From Macrocystis pyrifera (Eukaryota; Sar; Phaeophyceae; Laminariales; Laminariaceae): 64,000 nucleotides of DNA. Shown here piece after piece: positions 11,806 to 23,285 of the stretch. Under the pieces are notes generated by a model, which was given only the letters and a program-made list of their open reading frames with translations, was not told the DNA's origin and did no database searches. The translations under genes were made by a program, and so were the position numbers. Location of the stretch: assembly GCA_031763025.1 (NCBI GenBank), contig JASSKH010000005.1, positions 9,518,849 through 9,582,848 of the forward strand, written 5' to 3'. Numbering within the stretch: position 1 is the first letter of the stretch; every line of letters starts with the position of its first letter.

Positions 11806-11940
11806 TGTGTGTGTTCTTCACATTAAACCGTTCTTCTACTCGTCGACATCCAGCAAGCCCAGTGTCCGTGCTGATTCTTCGCCCTAGAAAGATACGAGCT
11901 CTGTGGTCACAGACTACGACACAGAGATAACACACCGTAA
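11806..11940 (+). repeat. Repeat family E, copy E2, partial
   Basis: TTCACATTAAACCGTTCTTC and CGTCGACATCCAGC are clear. The site equivalent to CCTAGAGAG is CCCTAGAAAG, with no TTAATA insertion. The purine-rich tail is missing. Confidence 0.65.
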
Positions 11941-11999
11941 TGCATTAATAGCCTACGCAATACCATGCCTTCGCCCTATTAATAGGTGCGGCCGACACA

Positions 12000-12049
12000 A
12001 CATACATACATACATACATACATACATACATACATACATACATACATAC
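12000..12049. repeat. (CATA)n microsatellite
   Basis: About twelve uninterrupted CATA units. Confidence 0.95.
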
Positions 12050-12171
12050 GCCAGCAACCAAAGTACACAATAAAGAACCATCGGATGTATACTCGTATAC
12101 GTGTATCAAATCACACCGCTGCTGTTGCACGGGAATGCCATTATTAATATGTGAGTCATCTGTTATGTACA

Positions 12172-12489
12172 TCATCACTTTTACTTTCCAGCCCACTCGT
12201 AGGAGGTTTTACCCTCGACGCATCTTCTGGACAAGCCGTGGTCACAGGTGTCGTCCCTTCTCCCCCCCGGTACGTGCCTTTAGTTTTTATCGCGCATAAG
12301 GTGTGTTCAGCATTCCCACTGCTCGTCGATTTTCATCGAATGTACAGCTAACTCACGCTCTCGCGCTTTCCGCTAATCAATTTTATGCAAGAAAAAGTCC
12401 CTATGAGCATGCACTCGGTGCGACTCGAACTCACGAAATTGATCTCGATAGGCTCGCGGACCACCTACCAAGCCACCGGGGACGCCGGG
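12172..12489 (-). mobile_element. tRNA-derived SINE, copy S1
   Basis: On the minus strand the element begins at CCGGCGTCCCCGGTGGCTTG (12489 leftward) with a tRNA-like head. A diverged pol III B box follows, GAGTTCGAGTCGCACC on the minus strand. A non-tRNA body of about 240 bp then runs to a 3' end of GTAAAAGTGATG near 12172. No poly(A) remains at the 3' end here. Confidence 0.75.
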
Positions 12490-12551
12490 TATTTACGCCA
12501 GTATGATACAAGTAGTATACATAGTGGTCCCCCAGTAGTGCATGCGCTTTT

Positions 12552-12630
12552 AGTACGGACGACCATACTAAATAGGACCTACGGTATCCACTAAAACGTA
12601 TATATTTTTTGTGTACCGTAGGTCCTTATT
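12552..12630. mobile_element. MITE family A, copy A8, right end lost
   Basis: The left end ACGGACGACCATACTAAATA is present. The right side stops at CCGTAGGTCC and then diverges. Confidence 0.6.
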
Positions 12631-12898
12631 CAATGCTGTAATTAGCCGGTGTTGACTGTCCAGTTCAGGGTGTTTGAACTGAACGCAAAGTGGTGCCATG
12701 GCTGTCAAAGGTCGTGCATTGTTCTACGTTGACTGGGTCGCTGTAGAACCACCTTAGTGGGGAAACCTGGATTGCAAAATGTGAAGACATGAACTTGTTT
12801 GTCTGGGGGCACTAGATGCGTCAACAGGCCTTCACAGGGGTTTGACCGCCCTACCACCCACCCTTCTTGAATCATGATTATAATTAGGGACTTTCATC

Positions 12899-13220
12899 CG
12901 GCGTCCCCGGTGGCTTGGTAGGTGGTCCGCGTGCCTGTCAAGATCAATTTCGTGGGTTCAAGTCCCACCGAGTGCACGTGCTCATAGGGACTTTTTCTTG
13001 CATAAAAAATTGATAAGCGGAAAGCGCGAAAGCGTGAGTTGGCTACATTCGATGAAAATCGACGAGCAGTGGGAATGCTGAACCCTATGCGCGACAAAAA
13101 TAAAAGGCACGTACCGGGGGGGGAGAAGGGACGACACCTGTGACCACGGCTTGTCCAGAAGATCGTCGAGGGTAAAACCTACGAGTGGGCTGGGAAGTAA
13201 AAGTGATGGATAAAAAAGAA
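12899..13220 (+). mobile_element. tRNA-derived SINE, copy S2, best preserved head
   Basis: The head contains GGTGGCTTGGTAGGTGG (A-box-like) and, about 45 bases on, GTGGGTTCAAGTCCCACC, a near-perfect pol III B box with flanking stem. The body continues through GGGACTTTTTCTTGCATAAA and GTCCAGAAGATCGTCGAGGG to AAGTAAAAGTGATGGATAAA, a short A-rich tail. The end abuts half of a MITE A (13221-13240). The head resembles a tRNA with a long variable region, but I cannot assign the parent tRNA. Confidence 0.8.
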
Positions 13221-13751
13221 ATACTATGGACCCCCGTAATAGTTACTCTCATCTGTGTCGAACGATTTCACAGGCACTATAGCGAGCAACCGGCACTATA
13301 GAGGGACCACTACTGCTGCTGCTGCTGTAACAACCCCAACCCCCAACCTCGCAGCCACAGCAGATGGATATATGCCGTGTAGACTACGTTTGAGGGTTTC
13401 GCCTGACCCTATACTCGTACGTAGTCTACCTGGTATTCATCGTAGACTAGGTTGAAGACGCCGGTTGACGGCACTACAGCCCCTTGTCGGTCGGACAAAC
13501 CGTGTGTATTAGTACGAACTCCCCGCACTAACGTCAGTACGGCAGTACGTAGTGGTCCCTGTATAATGCCGGTATGGACCACCAGCCAACAATACCGGTA
13601 CTATAGCGGCAAACCGGTACTAATTACTCCGCACACTGCCACACTGGTTACAGTAGTACGCCCATCTGCTGTGCCGGGCGATTCCACAGGCACTTTCACC
13701 GGTAACGGGCACCATAGAGAGACCACCATTAATACTGCTATATTTGGTCTA

Positions 13752-13858
13752 TTACGGAGGACCATAGTAAATAGGACCTACGGTACGCACAAAAACCTAC
13801 ATATCTCCCTATTTTTGTTCGACAATATTTGGTCCTATTTACTATGGGTCTCCCGTAA
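13752..13858. mobile_element. MITE family A, copy A9
   Basis: A complete copy running from TTACGGAGGACCATAGTAAA to ATTTACTATGGGTCTCCCGT. Confidence 0.85.
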
Positions 13859-13990
13859 ATGGAGATACCTTGACGGGATCGAAATCGGACCGTTAACCGA
13901 CACCACTTTGGGGCTGGCATCATTAAAGGGTGGGTTTCAGGAGGCGGTCGCATTTTCTTGTATCGCCCGACCGGATAGTGGGTAGTAAGA

Positions 13991-14063
13991 GTACGGGGGA
14001 CCATAGTAAATAGGACCGAATGTTGTCAGTGAAAATAGGTAAATATGTAGGTTGTTATGTACA

Positions 14064-14102
<39 letters not shown>

Positions 14103-14373
14103 CATCACTTTTACTTTCCAGCCCACTCGTAGGAGGTTTTACCCTCGACGATCTTCTGGACAAGCCGTGGTCACAGGTGCCGTCCCTTCTCCCCCCCGGT
14201 ACGTGCCTTTATTTTTTATCGCGCATAAGGTGTGTTCAGCATTCCCACTGCTCGTCGATTTTCATCGAATGTACAGCTAACTCACGCTCTCGCGCTTTCC
14301 GCTAATCAATTTTATGCAAGAAAAAGTCCCTACGAGCATGCACCATAGGTCCTATTAACTATGGTCCCCCGTG
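13991..14373. mobile_element. MITE family A, copy A10, split by a SINE
   Basis: The left part GTACGGGGGACCATAGTAAA runs to TTGTTATGTACACCAT. The right part resumes at CACCATAGGTCCTATTAACT after the SINE insertion, so CACCAT is duplicated on both sides of the insert. Confidence 0.85.
14069..14337 (-). mobile_element. tRNA-derived SINE, copy S3, 5'-truncated insertion in a MITE
   Basis: It begins on the plus strand with an uninterrupted T run of about 35 bases (the poly(A) tail of a minus-strand insertion). It then runs through the SINE body to GAGCATG, where the tRNA-like head is cut off. The six-base duplication CACCAT flanks it. 5' truncation, an A tail and a target duplication together are typical of LINE-mobilised retroposition. 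Confidence 0.85.
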
Positions 14374-17300
14374 GTAGTTATACCTACCTTGCACTGTTGA
14401 ACAGTTATGGTGTTGCTGTGTGTTGTACCTCGTTAAAAAGCACGGGCAGAAAAAAAAAAGGGTTTGAAGCGAAACACCTCGCACAACCCCCGACCAACAT
14501 AAAAAAAAAAAAGAACAACAGCGCACCAGAGGCTGCTGCGCAGACCACAAACATACTTGTATGAGCATATGTGTATATAAATCATGTACGTTGTGACGTG
14601 TCACGATATCAAGAATCAATTCCGATTCGAAATCAATGCCGGACTTGGTTCCGCTGTTGTAGATTAAACCAGATATGTGAATTTGTGAATTCGACCAATT
14701 TTTCAATTTTTTTTCGTCGCTTCTCTCTCCTCCGACTTCTGCCTTCCACCTGAGCGTAATTCCGAAATGAAACCCTGCCCACCGCCGGCCCAAGCGCGCC
14801 AATAGAGGTTTTCCGGAAAATTCCATGTTCGCCATGTTGCCGCCGTGCAACACCCGAGATAACACACCGACCCCCTCTGGGATGAATTTCAGAGACCGCC
14901 AGGGGGGCACGCGATAGCTCTGGTATGCCTGGTACAGCAGCACAGCAGTATCAATAGTGAGCCCCTCCAAAGTAGCGATAGGCAAAGATCGGCACTACTG
15001 TACATGTGAGCTGGGTTCACCCGCTGGTCTTCGCCCGTACCTTGATCCCAACAGGAACCAAAATACCTGAACAGCCCACCAACCCGAAGATCCGAGCTCA
15101 CAGATTGTAAAAAAGGACGGGAGTAGGTTTTAAAATCTGTGAGCTCGGATCTTTTGGCGTGTTTTGGACTTGAAAATTGCGTTGCGATGTTTGCACTTCA
15201 GAATCCTCTTCCGCAATTGAGAAATTTGCTGGTTCGATGCAAAACGCGGCTGGCTGTGCCGCGTTTTATGTCCAGTTTTGGCCCGTTTTTCCTGCGGTTT
15301 GGGGTCAGGGTTAGGGTCAGGGGTTGGGTTGGGTCTTCGCCCGTACCTTGATCCCAGCAGGAACCAAAATACCTGAATAGCCTACCAACCTGAAGAGCCG
15401 AGCTCACAGATTGTAAAAGGACCTCGGTGATGTAGCTCTGCGGTCTATATGCCTGTCTATGCCTGCAAAGGGCCAGTTCTATTTCTGCACCTTGTCGGGT
15501 GCCAAATGGGACCACATGTGGGTGGGATCAGGTCCGGCTGGGATCAGGAACTCCAGGCAGGGGGGATGTTTTGGTTTCCCGCTTTTTATGGAGCATGTAT
15601 GCTCCCAAAAAGTTAATTGTATCTACAGCATGGAAAACTTATACCTGGTACTGCCCTCATGCCCTATGTAGCGGCAACCGGGACTACATGCAGCACGTAC
15701 TTTTTTTCTTTTTTTTTTGTAGTGCCCCGGAGAGCGAGAGGAAACCCCTGTCCACACTTATTTCTCAAGTTTTCGTGCACCGGTTCGAACCCGGTTCGTT
15801 TCTTCCACCTTAGTCGGGCCTGTCTCTGACCGTCATTAAAGTGTGGTTTACTCCGAGGATGTAGGCACCTGAGGAAGTCTAGATTTTATCTCTCCCGACT
15901 CAGGTAGTGTAGGAGTTGAACCCCCACTAAAACCTCTCAATAGTCTCCCCAGCTTGACTCAGTACACGAGTCACTCCGCACACTGCCAGACTGGTGACTC
16001 CACCTCTGCTGTGCCAATCGATTGATTCCACAGCCACTACGACCACGAGTGGGTGGGTAACCGGCACTATACAGTGCAGTGGGGGCCTTTGCAGCAGCAG
16101 GAGGGCGGCACGGATGTGGTTGCCGCCGAAAACAAAAACAAGAACATGTTGATCGAGCCTCGAGTACCGTCGCCGGCGCCGCAGACGATTTATTTCCCAC
16201 CGCGGCGGGCCACGCGGTCGCAAGACCTTTGCACCTCCTCCCTCCTCCTCCTCCTCCTCCTCCTCCTCCGTTACGTACTGGTGTGCACGTACGTATGCTG
16301 TGGTACGCTCGCCCACATGTATGCGGGTATATAATACGGTGTGCTTGCTCACGTCAGGAATATCACCCACGGGTGATATACTGGGGGCTTGATACTGAAT
16401 ACTGGTGGGTATGAAGCCTGGTACATCTTGCTGCAGGGCAGGGCAGCGTAGTGCAAGGCAGCGTTTGTCAAGGCAAGCGTAGTGCAAAGAAAGCACCGCC
16501 GTAGGGCAGGGGCAGCGCTGTCGAAGTGCAGGGCAGCGTAGGGCAGTGCGGTTTCGCTCGCTACTTTCGCCTGCGCCACCCCCACCCAGCGCCGCCCAAG
16601 CAACAGGGGTGTGGTATACAACGTACCCGGGTGATAAGTCGGGTAGGTGTTTCGTTGTGTGTACGTACCTGGTATATATTTATCACCCAAGTATTGTTAT
16701 ATATATTGATGTTAGTGCAGTAGTATTCGGGGGGAGTGGTATACAACGTATATCCATAGGGAAGGGTATATACACCATCTTTTACGGTCCTGCCCTATCA
16801 CAGGTGTCGCGAGAAACACCGTACGAATAACGCCTGTGATAAATATCGTAATACCTTTTAGACCTATGCCAATGGAAAACGCGAAGTTCAAAACAATTCT
16901 TCAAAAATATTGCTTTAAAAAAACAGCCCAAAATATCCTCCTGCCGCCGCTGTGGGAAACAAGGGCAAAGAAAATGTTCGATTTTTCTTCTGTTTTTTGT
17001 AACACGGCTGCAGGCGGTGCAGTTTTGTTTTCTCTCGTTGCAATTTGTCAACACGCTGATAAAAATCAGCCCATGCGACGATAGACGCTCGATCTCGATA
17101 TAGACTCAGCCCACGGCCAACCCGGTTGGTGCCGGGCAAGGCTAACGAGTATAAATGACGGCCTCGAAGATAGAAGGTGGATCCATGGTCTAGGGGGCGA
17201 GAGCCTGCAGGCGGCGTCCTACGGTATCCTCCCAAACCTGAAAAAAACTCCCAAAGTCCCATCATAATTTGACTGTCGTCGTGTGCATGTTTTGGAGGAA

Positions 17301-18104
17301 ATTGGCCCCGCAATTCGTTCCGAAGGGGAGTGTTATTACTGGTACGTGGTATGATATGTCATCCGTGTGCTATATACGGCAGATACTCGTCAAATACGTA
17401 CGTATGCACCAGTACTGCGATATGATATCTTTGCGTACCTCGTGTATCAGACGTAACCTGATATCTGATGTTTGTTTACGTATATACGTACGAGGTTCCC
17501 CTTCAGGATGTGCATGGCATTGTGGGCAGGGATATGATGTTCGATGGTGGTCCGGTGTCTGGTACGCGCAGCGCAGCGCAACGCAACAGGCGACGCAACG
17601 CGTGTTGCGCGCAGAGCGGCCGGAGGCCAAAAAATTGCGGTATGTACATGCGCGAATCTGTGCCCGAAAACTCGGTAACAACGAGCGTTTAAACGCCTCC
17701 CGAACCTCGGAAGGGCGTGTATCGGGATCAGAACCTTTTTTCCTTTTGTTCTACTACAGAGACGAATAGAAGACGGGCCTTGACAAAAATAAAATCGCTT
17801 GCGGCGAATTCAAAAAGGGGCTTACTTTTTTTCTTTTTTTTTTTTTTTCGCTGATGTCGAATTTGAAAAACACATGTGCTTTGAAAAAAAAGATCGCCTA
17901 CGGCCAATCAAAAAGGCCACAACAATTTTTCGGGCCTGCTGCCAAGAAAGTTGCGCGCCCAAAGTCGGGTGTTGCGCTGCGCGCGACCAGGCCCTCCCTC
18001 CGCGGCTGTTGCCGAAAACGGCCATTTTGACCAAAACGTTGCGCCAGCGCAATAATTATATCCTTGTCTGGCTGGCGGTTGACGACTTGTTGTTGTTGTT
18101 GTTT
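14374..18104. other. Intergenic; one direct repeat and microsatellites
   Basis: A direct repeat with CGTACCTTGATCCCA, CAGGAACCAAAATACCTGAA and GAGCTCACAGATTGTAAAA occupies about 15028-15114 and 15335-15420. A CTC microsatellite is at 16239-16268. TACCTGGTA lies at 15642-15650 and 16666-16674. No open frame here carries a domain that I recognise. Confidence 0.45.
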
Positions 18105-18525
18105 TCTTCACATTAAACCGTTCTTTCTACGCGTCGGAGATCTTGAAATCCGGGGGGTCACGCAAGTTGAAATGTGAAAAGGGGGAACATACGAACCAAC
18201 ACCTCGTACGAATCAGCAGTACACATTGCGCCGTATCTACATGGGCACGGAGAAGCACGGCGGTAGCTGCCAACACGAGCGAACAACGTACGTACGTGCG
18301 ATACACGCTCAAGCAAGCACGATCCGGTGGCTGCCACCAAGGAAATGTCGTAGCTTGAAGCGCGGCAGCTGTTGCACGCGAGAAGAGCCAGAGACGCTCG
18401 CTGTTGGTTGTATTGAAGTCTTGGTCATGCCGTATCATCTATATACTCGCAGCTCTTACGTTATTATTAATAATGTTAATATTAATAGTTCATGCTGCTT
18501 TTTTTTGGCGAAAGTTTTTTGGAAG

Positions 18526-18861
18526 TTTTTTTTTTTTTTTATACATCACTTTTACTTCCCAGCCCACTCGTAGGAGGTTTCACCCTCGACGATCTTCTGG
18601 ACAAGCCGTGGTCACAGGTGTCGTCCCTTCTCCCCCCCGGTACGTGCCTTTTATTTTTGTCGCGCATAGGGTGGTTCAGCATTCCCACTGCTCGTCGATT
18701 TTCATCGAATGTAGCCAACTCACGCTTTCGCGCTTTCCGCTTCATCAATTTTTTATGCAAGAAAAAGTCCCTGTATGAGCATGCACTCGGTGGGACTTGG
18801 ACCCACGAAATTGATCTTGACAGGCACGCGGACCACCTACCAAAGCCACCCGGGACGCCGG
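18526..18861 (-). mobile_element. tRNA-derived SINE, copy S4
   Basis: A T run of 16 or more (18526-18541) marks the poly(A) tail of this minus-strand copy. The body and head run to CCACCCGGGACGCCGG at the right. The B box reads GGGTCCAAGTCCCACC on the minus strand, one change from copy S2. Confidence 0.8.
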
Positions 18862-18908
18862 CACTATGGATTCAACCACCCACGTACGCGACTCGTGTTA
18901 TTAATATT

Positions 18909-19007
18909 AGTACGAAGTGCATGCCTTTTTTTTGTGCATTTTGGATTAAATTGTCGATATTAGTACGAAGTGCATGCCTTTTTTTGTGCATTTTGGATTA
19001 AATTGTC
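18909..19007. repeat. Two-copy tandem duplication, 50-bp unit
   Basis: TTAGTACGAAGTGCATGCC...GGATTAAATTGTCG occurs twice head to tail, differing in the length of a T run (8 versus 5). Confidence 0.9.
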
Positions 19008-19067
19008 GGGAAGAGATGCAATTTTGCAATCTCAAGGGCCCACCGAGCCACCGAGGCGCATCGTTCT

Positions 19068-19474
19068 TTTGATGTGTCTTCCACATCTCCTGCGGGGGGG
19101 GCACGACAGTTTGTTCCTCCTATTTTTTTTTTCCTTCTTTTTCTTTTTTTTTTTTTTTTTTTTCGTTTTTCTCTTTCGATTTGCCTTCGTTGTTTTTTTT
19201 TGTTTCTTGTGTTTCCTTTCGTTTCTCTATTTCACAGAATGTGTGTCTGTCGTGCCTGTCGTATTCAACATGGTGACATGGCATTGCATTGTCCACTATT
19301 GTGCTTACTGCGTACGTGCCAACGTAGTATCCTGTTGCGTGGCTTTGTGACCACATAATAACTTGTACTGGTATCTCTCTATTAATAGAATTGAAGAATC
19401 GGCACGGACACTGCAATGATTGTGCTGGATGTGGACGGGTAGAAAGACCGGTTTAGTGTAAAGAAAACAACAAC
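19068..19474 (-). repeat. Repeat family E, copy E3
   Basis: This minus-strand copy includes the CGTGCCCCCCC block of the 3' part (19090-19105 on the plus strand), a long T-rich (A-rich on its own strand) stretch and the core to 19474. It carries CTATTAATAG at 19379-19388. Confidence 0.7.
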
Positions 19475-20140
19475 TAAAACGACAACACGACATCGGCCCG
19501 TCAGTCGATACACACCAGCGATGTACGTTACGGGTAACGGTGCGTAGTTCAGAGGTTACTGGGGGTTTGAGGGAAAGAACGAGAAACGAAAAAAATGTGC
19601 GGTAATGCAAAGTCACCTACTGTGCTGTATATATCCTATTTAATGAACAAATTGACACGCAAGCTCTAGCCGGGCACCTACTCTCGTAGACGGCCTTACG
19701 TTGCCTGGAATGCGGAGTCCGTCGAGTCCGATGGCTTGCTCGGGAGTGGAGATGAGTTCGAAGGCGGCTGGTCGGATTGGGACGGGGTTTCCCTCCGATG
19801 ACCCAAGACAGCAAGCAGTTTCTGAAGTATTGTTGTGGGTTGGGAGTCCCGCTTGATGAGTGCGGTCGGGGTCGCCAGACGACGATATCCGCACTGATGT
19901 GGGACGGGCCCCGCACTATAATATGAATAGTCCGTTTGAGGAAGGAAGGTACCGCACTACTGCTGCTGCTGCTGCTGCTGTTGCTGCTGCTGTTGCTGCT
20001 GCTGTGGAGTGTGTTCCGCTTTAGCGCGGTACCGCAACCGCGCTCAACCGGGACGGATGATATGAGAAATAATTATTAATAGAGTTTAGCGAGCTGTTCT
20101 CTACAGCGCGAGAGCTGTTTTAAACTCTTATAGTATTAAT
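19475..20140. other. Unassigned; minus-strand open frame and CTG microsatellite
   Basis: A minus-strand frame at 19640-19894 (84 codons) encodes an ordinary-composition peptide that ends with GARLELACQFVH. I recognise no family, and it could be a fragment of an element. A CTG/TTG microsatellite runs from about 19960 to 20002. Confidence 0.3.
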
Positions 20141-20346
20141 ACTACTACAGCAGTCCCGTTTCGAGGACACATAATACTTGGGAATTTGAGTATTACGGGA
20201 GACCATAGTAAATAGGACCAAATATTCTTACGAAGTACGTAGAAAAATAGGTAAATACATAGGTTTTTATTTGTACCATATGTCCTATTAACTATGGACC
20301 CCCGTAATAGTTTGTCTCCAAAACGGGACTGCAGTCCTACAAGGGT
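20141..20346. mobile_element. MITE family B, copy B6, split by MITE A
   Basis: GCAGTCCCGTTTCGAGGACA at the left and TTTGTCTCCAAAACGGGACT at the right flank MITE A copy A11, which landed in the central GAATTTGAG of B6. Confidence 0.75.
20193..20307. mobile_element. MITE family A, copy A11, inside a MITE B
   Basis: A complete element with TA on both sides. The interior has an extra CGAAGTACGTAG-like insertion near 20230. Confidence 0.85.
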
Positions 20347-20357
20347 TGACGTACTAT

Positions 20358-20465
20358 TTACAGGGGGCCATAGTAAGTAGGACCTACGGTCCAGACAGAA
20401 ACCTATATATTTACCTATTTTTACGAACAATATCTTTTGGTTATATTTACAATGGTCCCCTGTAA
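20358..20465. mobile_element. MITE family A, copy A12
   Basis: The ends are TTACAGGGGGCCATAGTAAG and TTTACAATGGTCCCCTGTAA, with compensating changes at the two termini (ACAGG and CCTGT). Confidence 0.8.
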
Positions 20466-20821
20466 TATCAATACCAGTTGTATGTGTATATAAGAGCCGT
20501 TCGAGTAAGAAGCAGTGATTATGAAGTTACCACGCCGATGTCAAGACCCCTGAACGACTCGCTCCTCCTGTACAGCAGCAGCAACACATTTGGAGAGACG
20601 TTCGTTTGATTCGTTCCTGAATCTTTTGATTCATTCCTTTAATCCACGTTTTGGTTCAGTCCCACACAGTGGTCACCAGAATGAAATGCTGTGATGAATT
20701 GCTGTGCTTAGAGCGAGCTCGGCTGCTAAACTCGCATGCATCCGTCCTCTCACGCAGGCTATAGCCCGAAGTTCAATGTTGCAACTGCATAAGGTCGTCA
20801 GAGCACCAGTCCCGGCGATCA

Positions 20822-21115
20822 TTGGTACTCGGGCAAGGACTCGCGAGTACCGGTCACTTTGAATGACTCAGTCCCTGCAGCACCAACAGCTGAAATGACT
20901 GAGTACTCGCGGGTACCTGTAGTGCCAGAAGCTGAAATGACGTGAGTACTCGCGAGTACCCGCAGTACCAAAAAGTTGAACTGACGTGGGTACTCCCGAG
21001 TACCTGGAGCACCAGAAGCTGAAATGACTGAGTACTCACGAGTACGTAAGAGTACCAGGAGCTGAAACAACTGAGTACTCGAGAGTACCCAGAGTACCAA
21101 AAACTGAAACGACTG
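20822..21115. repeat. Minisatellite, 42-43-bp unit, about six copies
   Basis: Units of GCTGAAATGACTGAGTACTC followed by GCGAGTACC and ACCAGAA repeat with moderate divergence. On the minus strand they encode a 14-residue repeat (ASGTTGTREYSVI type). With no start, splice or expression context, I treat it as a minisatellite rather than a protein. Confidence 0.8.
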
Positions 21116-21829
21116 CTGTCCCCCTCTTGCACCACCAATCGTCCAGCAGTACCCCACTTTCAACTCGAGGCCCATCCTAAGGATAACGCAGTGCAGCACC
21201 GGTAACATCTTTTGCATAAGTCGTCAGAGTACTGCTGTACCGATACGAGTCATTGATACTCGAGCCAATTTCTCGCGAGTACCGGTCATTTTGAGTGACT
21301 AGCGCGGTGGCCGCACCAAAGCAGGACCGGCCCCAAAATGAGTGCGATAGCCGCACTTGAGCGGGATGGAGTTGTGACGAGATAATTCGACCGCACTTTT
21401 TGAGTTGAGCCCCCGCACTCAAGAGTACCGCACTCCCGTGAGAACCCCGCTGTACCCATTAGCTTAGGGGCGGGGGCAAAAAACGTACCTGGTACCTGGT
21501 GTCATACATGTATGTGTACGTACCCTCGTTAGAGCCACATGGTTACCGGTATACCTGGAAAGTTTGGCGGTAGAGGCAAGTTTGAAGACGTTTCTTGCCG
21601 GTAATCCGCGTCTCTGATTTCCGGTAAAGTAGGTATTTGTTACCAGGTACGAGATACTCGTACTGCCGTATGTTGCATCCCTCCGGTCCATGCCGATTTA
21701 CAGCCCGGAATCCAGGGAGGCCTTTGTTATGGCACGCTGTTGTCCCGTTACGTAACTGCTCAATACTTGTCACACGGTATGTGTCAAGTATATATACTAT
21801 ACCAGGTGTCGTATTGATATTTTTGCGTC

Positions 21830-22330
21830 CGTGTTAGAATGTGTATGTCGTGCCTGTCGTATCCAGTACGTTGTTCATCGACTCTGCTTGCTGCGTAACA
21901 AATGTACCTGGTATTATTATTTTCTCTGCTTCGTCGTTTTCCTTGATCACACGAGGTGTGTGTCTTCCTTTCCTTCGTGTTGCTTCGTCCGTGCATCAGC
22001 TGTCTGTCCTTCCTGAGTGCGTATGCTTTCCGTCTGCACAGCAGCAGCCTTTCTGAACTCCGTGCGTCATTTTTGTATCATGTTTCATTGCGGAATTTAT
22101 TTTGTTTCGTTGTCTTTTGGTTCTGCTCTTGCTTGTGTTGTGTTTTCCAGCTCGATCTTTTCGAGTGTCTACCACATCCCCTGCCGGGGGGGGCACACGA
22201 CAGCAGTAGTTTATTTCTTCTATTTTTTCTCTCTTTCTCTTTCGCTTTGCGTTCTTTGTTTTTTGTTTTCTTCCGTTTATCTGTTTGATAGAATGTGTAT
22301 GTCGTGCGACTCATATCCAGTATGATGACA
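21830..22330 (-). repeat. Repeat family E, copy E4, rearranged
   Basis: Two minus-strand pieces are visible. One is at 21837-21920, with the TGTATGTCGTGCCTGTCGTA segment. The other is at 22150-22330, with the CACATCCCCTGCCGGGGGGG block and a T-rich stretch. TACCTGGTA at 21905-21913 lies where other copies have an ACGTAGTA. Confidence 0.55.
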
Positions 22331-22339
22331 TGTGTTTGT

Positions 22340-22880
22340 TCTTCGCGTTAACCCGTTATTTCTACCTGTCGACATCCAGCACAAGCAGTGTCCGTGCCGA
22401 TTCTTCAATCCTATTAATAGAGAGATACAAGTTATGTGGTCACAAAGCTACGCCACATGAGAGATACTACGTTGCCACGTATGCAGTAAGCACAGCACAG
22501 TGGGCAATGCAATGCCATCTCATTATACTGGATACGACAGGCACGACATCATTCTATTACGGGGGACCATAGTAAATAGGACCAAATATCGTTCGTAAAA
22601 TAGGTAAGTATATAGGTTTTTGTATGTATCGTAGGTCCTATTTACTGTGCTTCCCCGTAATATGAAATAGAGAAACGAAACGAAACAAAGCAAAAAAACG
22701 AAAACAAAGACAAATCGAAAAAGAAAAAGAGGCAAGAAAAAATATAAGAAACAAACCATCGTGCCCCCCCCCCCGCAGGGGATATGGCAGACACTTGAAA
22801 ATAACGAGCTGGAAAAAAGGAAAAAGAAGAAAAACACCACTACTCGTCGTAAACAGAGTAAGGCTAAGAACCAAGGGAAA
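22340..22880 (+). repeat. Repeat family E, copy E5, split by MITE A
   Basis: The core, the CCTATTAATAGAGAG site (22409-22423) and the segment to CATTCTA are followed by a MITE A and then TATGAAATAGAGAAACGAAA and the purine-rich tail. Copy E1 shows the unoccupied site as CATTCTATGAAATAG. Confidence 0.85.
22557..22660. mobile_element. MITE family A, copy A13, insertion site proven by an empty copy
   Basis: A 104-bp element from TTACGGGGGACCATAGTAAA to CTGTGCTTCCCCGTAA, bounded by TA (22555-22556 and 22661-22662). The empty equivalent at about 2650-2670 has a single TA, which fixes the element ends and the TA target duplication. Confidence 0.95.
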
Positions 22881-23285
22881 GTAACCGCCAAACCAAAGCA
22901 CCAATCATCCTCCAGGTAGCGGCAGCAGTTTGTGGTACGAGTAGCATAGCCAGGTTCTCCCTGCTAGTCCGCTTGGTACCTTGCTGCCCTGTCTGCCGCC
23001 TCCGTCCTGCGTTCGTCAACTATGCCCAGCCCCTCGGCGTCAGACGATACGAAACAAGCAAAGCAGGCTCGTCATCCACTCACGCCACACGACTCCTTCA
23101 ATAAGGCTTATCAATCGAAGAAAGGAAGAGGAATAAAATGATACAATCACAGAGGATCAGCGCAAGAAACAAATTTAAAACACGAACAAAAGGAAGACAA
23201 AGGAAGACCACGTTCGAACCAACTGCACCAATTGGCGGCACGCGTAGAAAGGCAAGTTCTACTTCTTAGTCTGCCCGGTGCCTTG

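Noticed and set aside
12899-12985. A functional tRNA gene
   Set aside because: The B box is good, but the sequence continues into a body shared by four dispersed copies with A tails, so it is a SINE head.
15295-15335. Telomere-like GGGTTAGGG stretch
   Set aside because: It has only one or two irregular units (GGGTCAGGGTTAGGGTCAGG), with no array and nothing telomeric around it.
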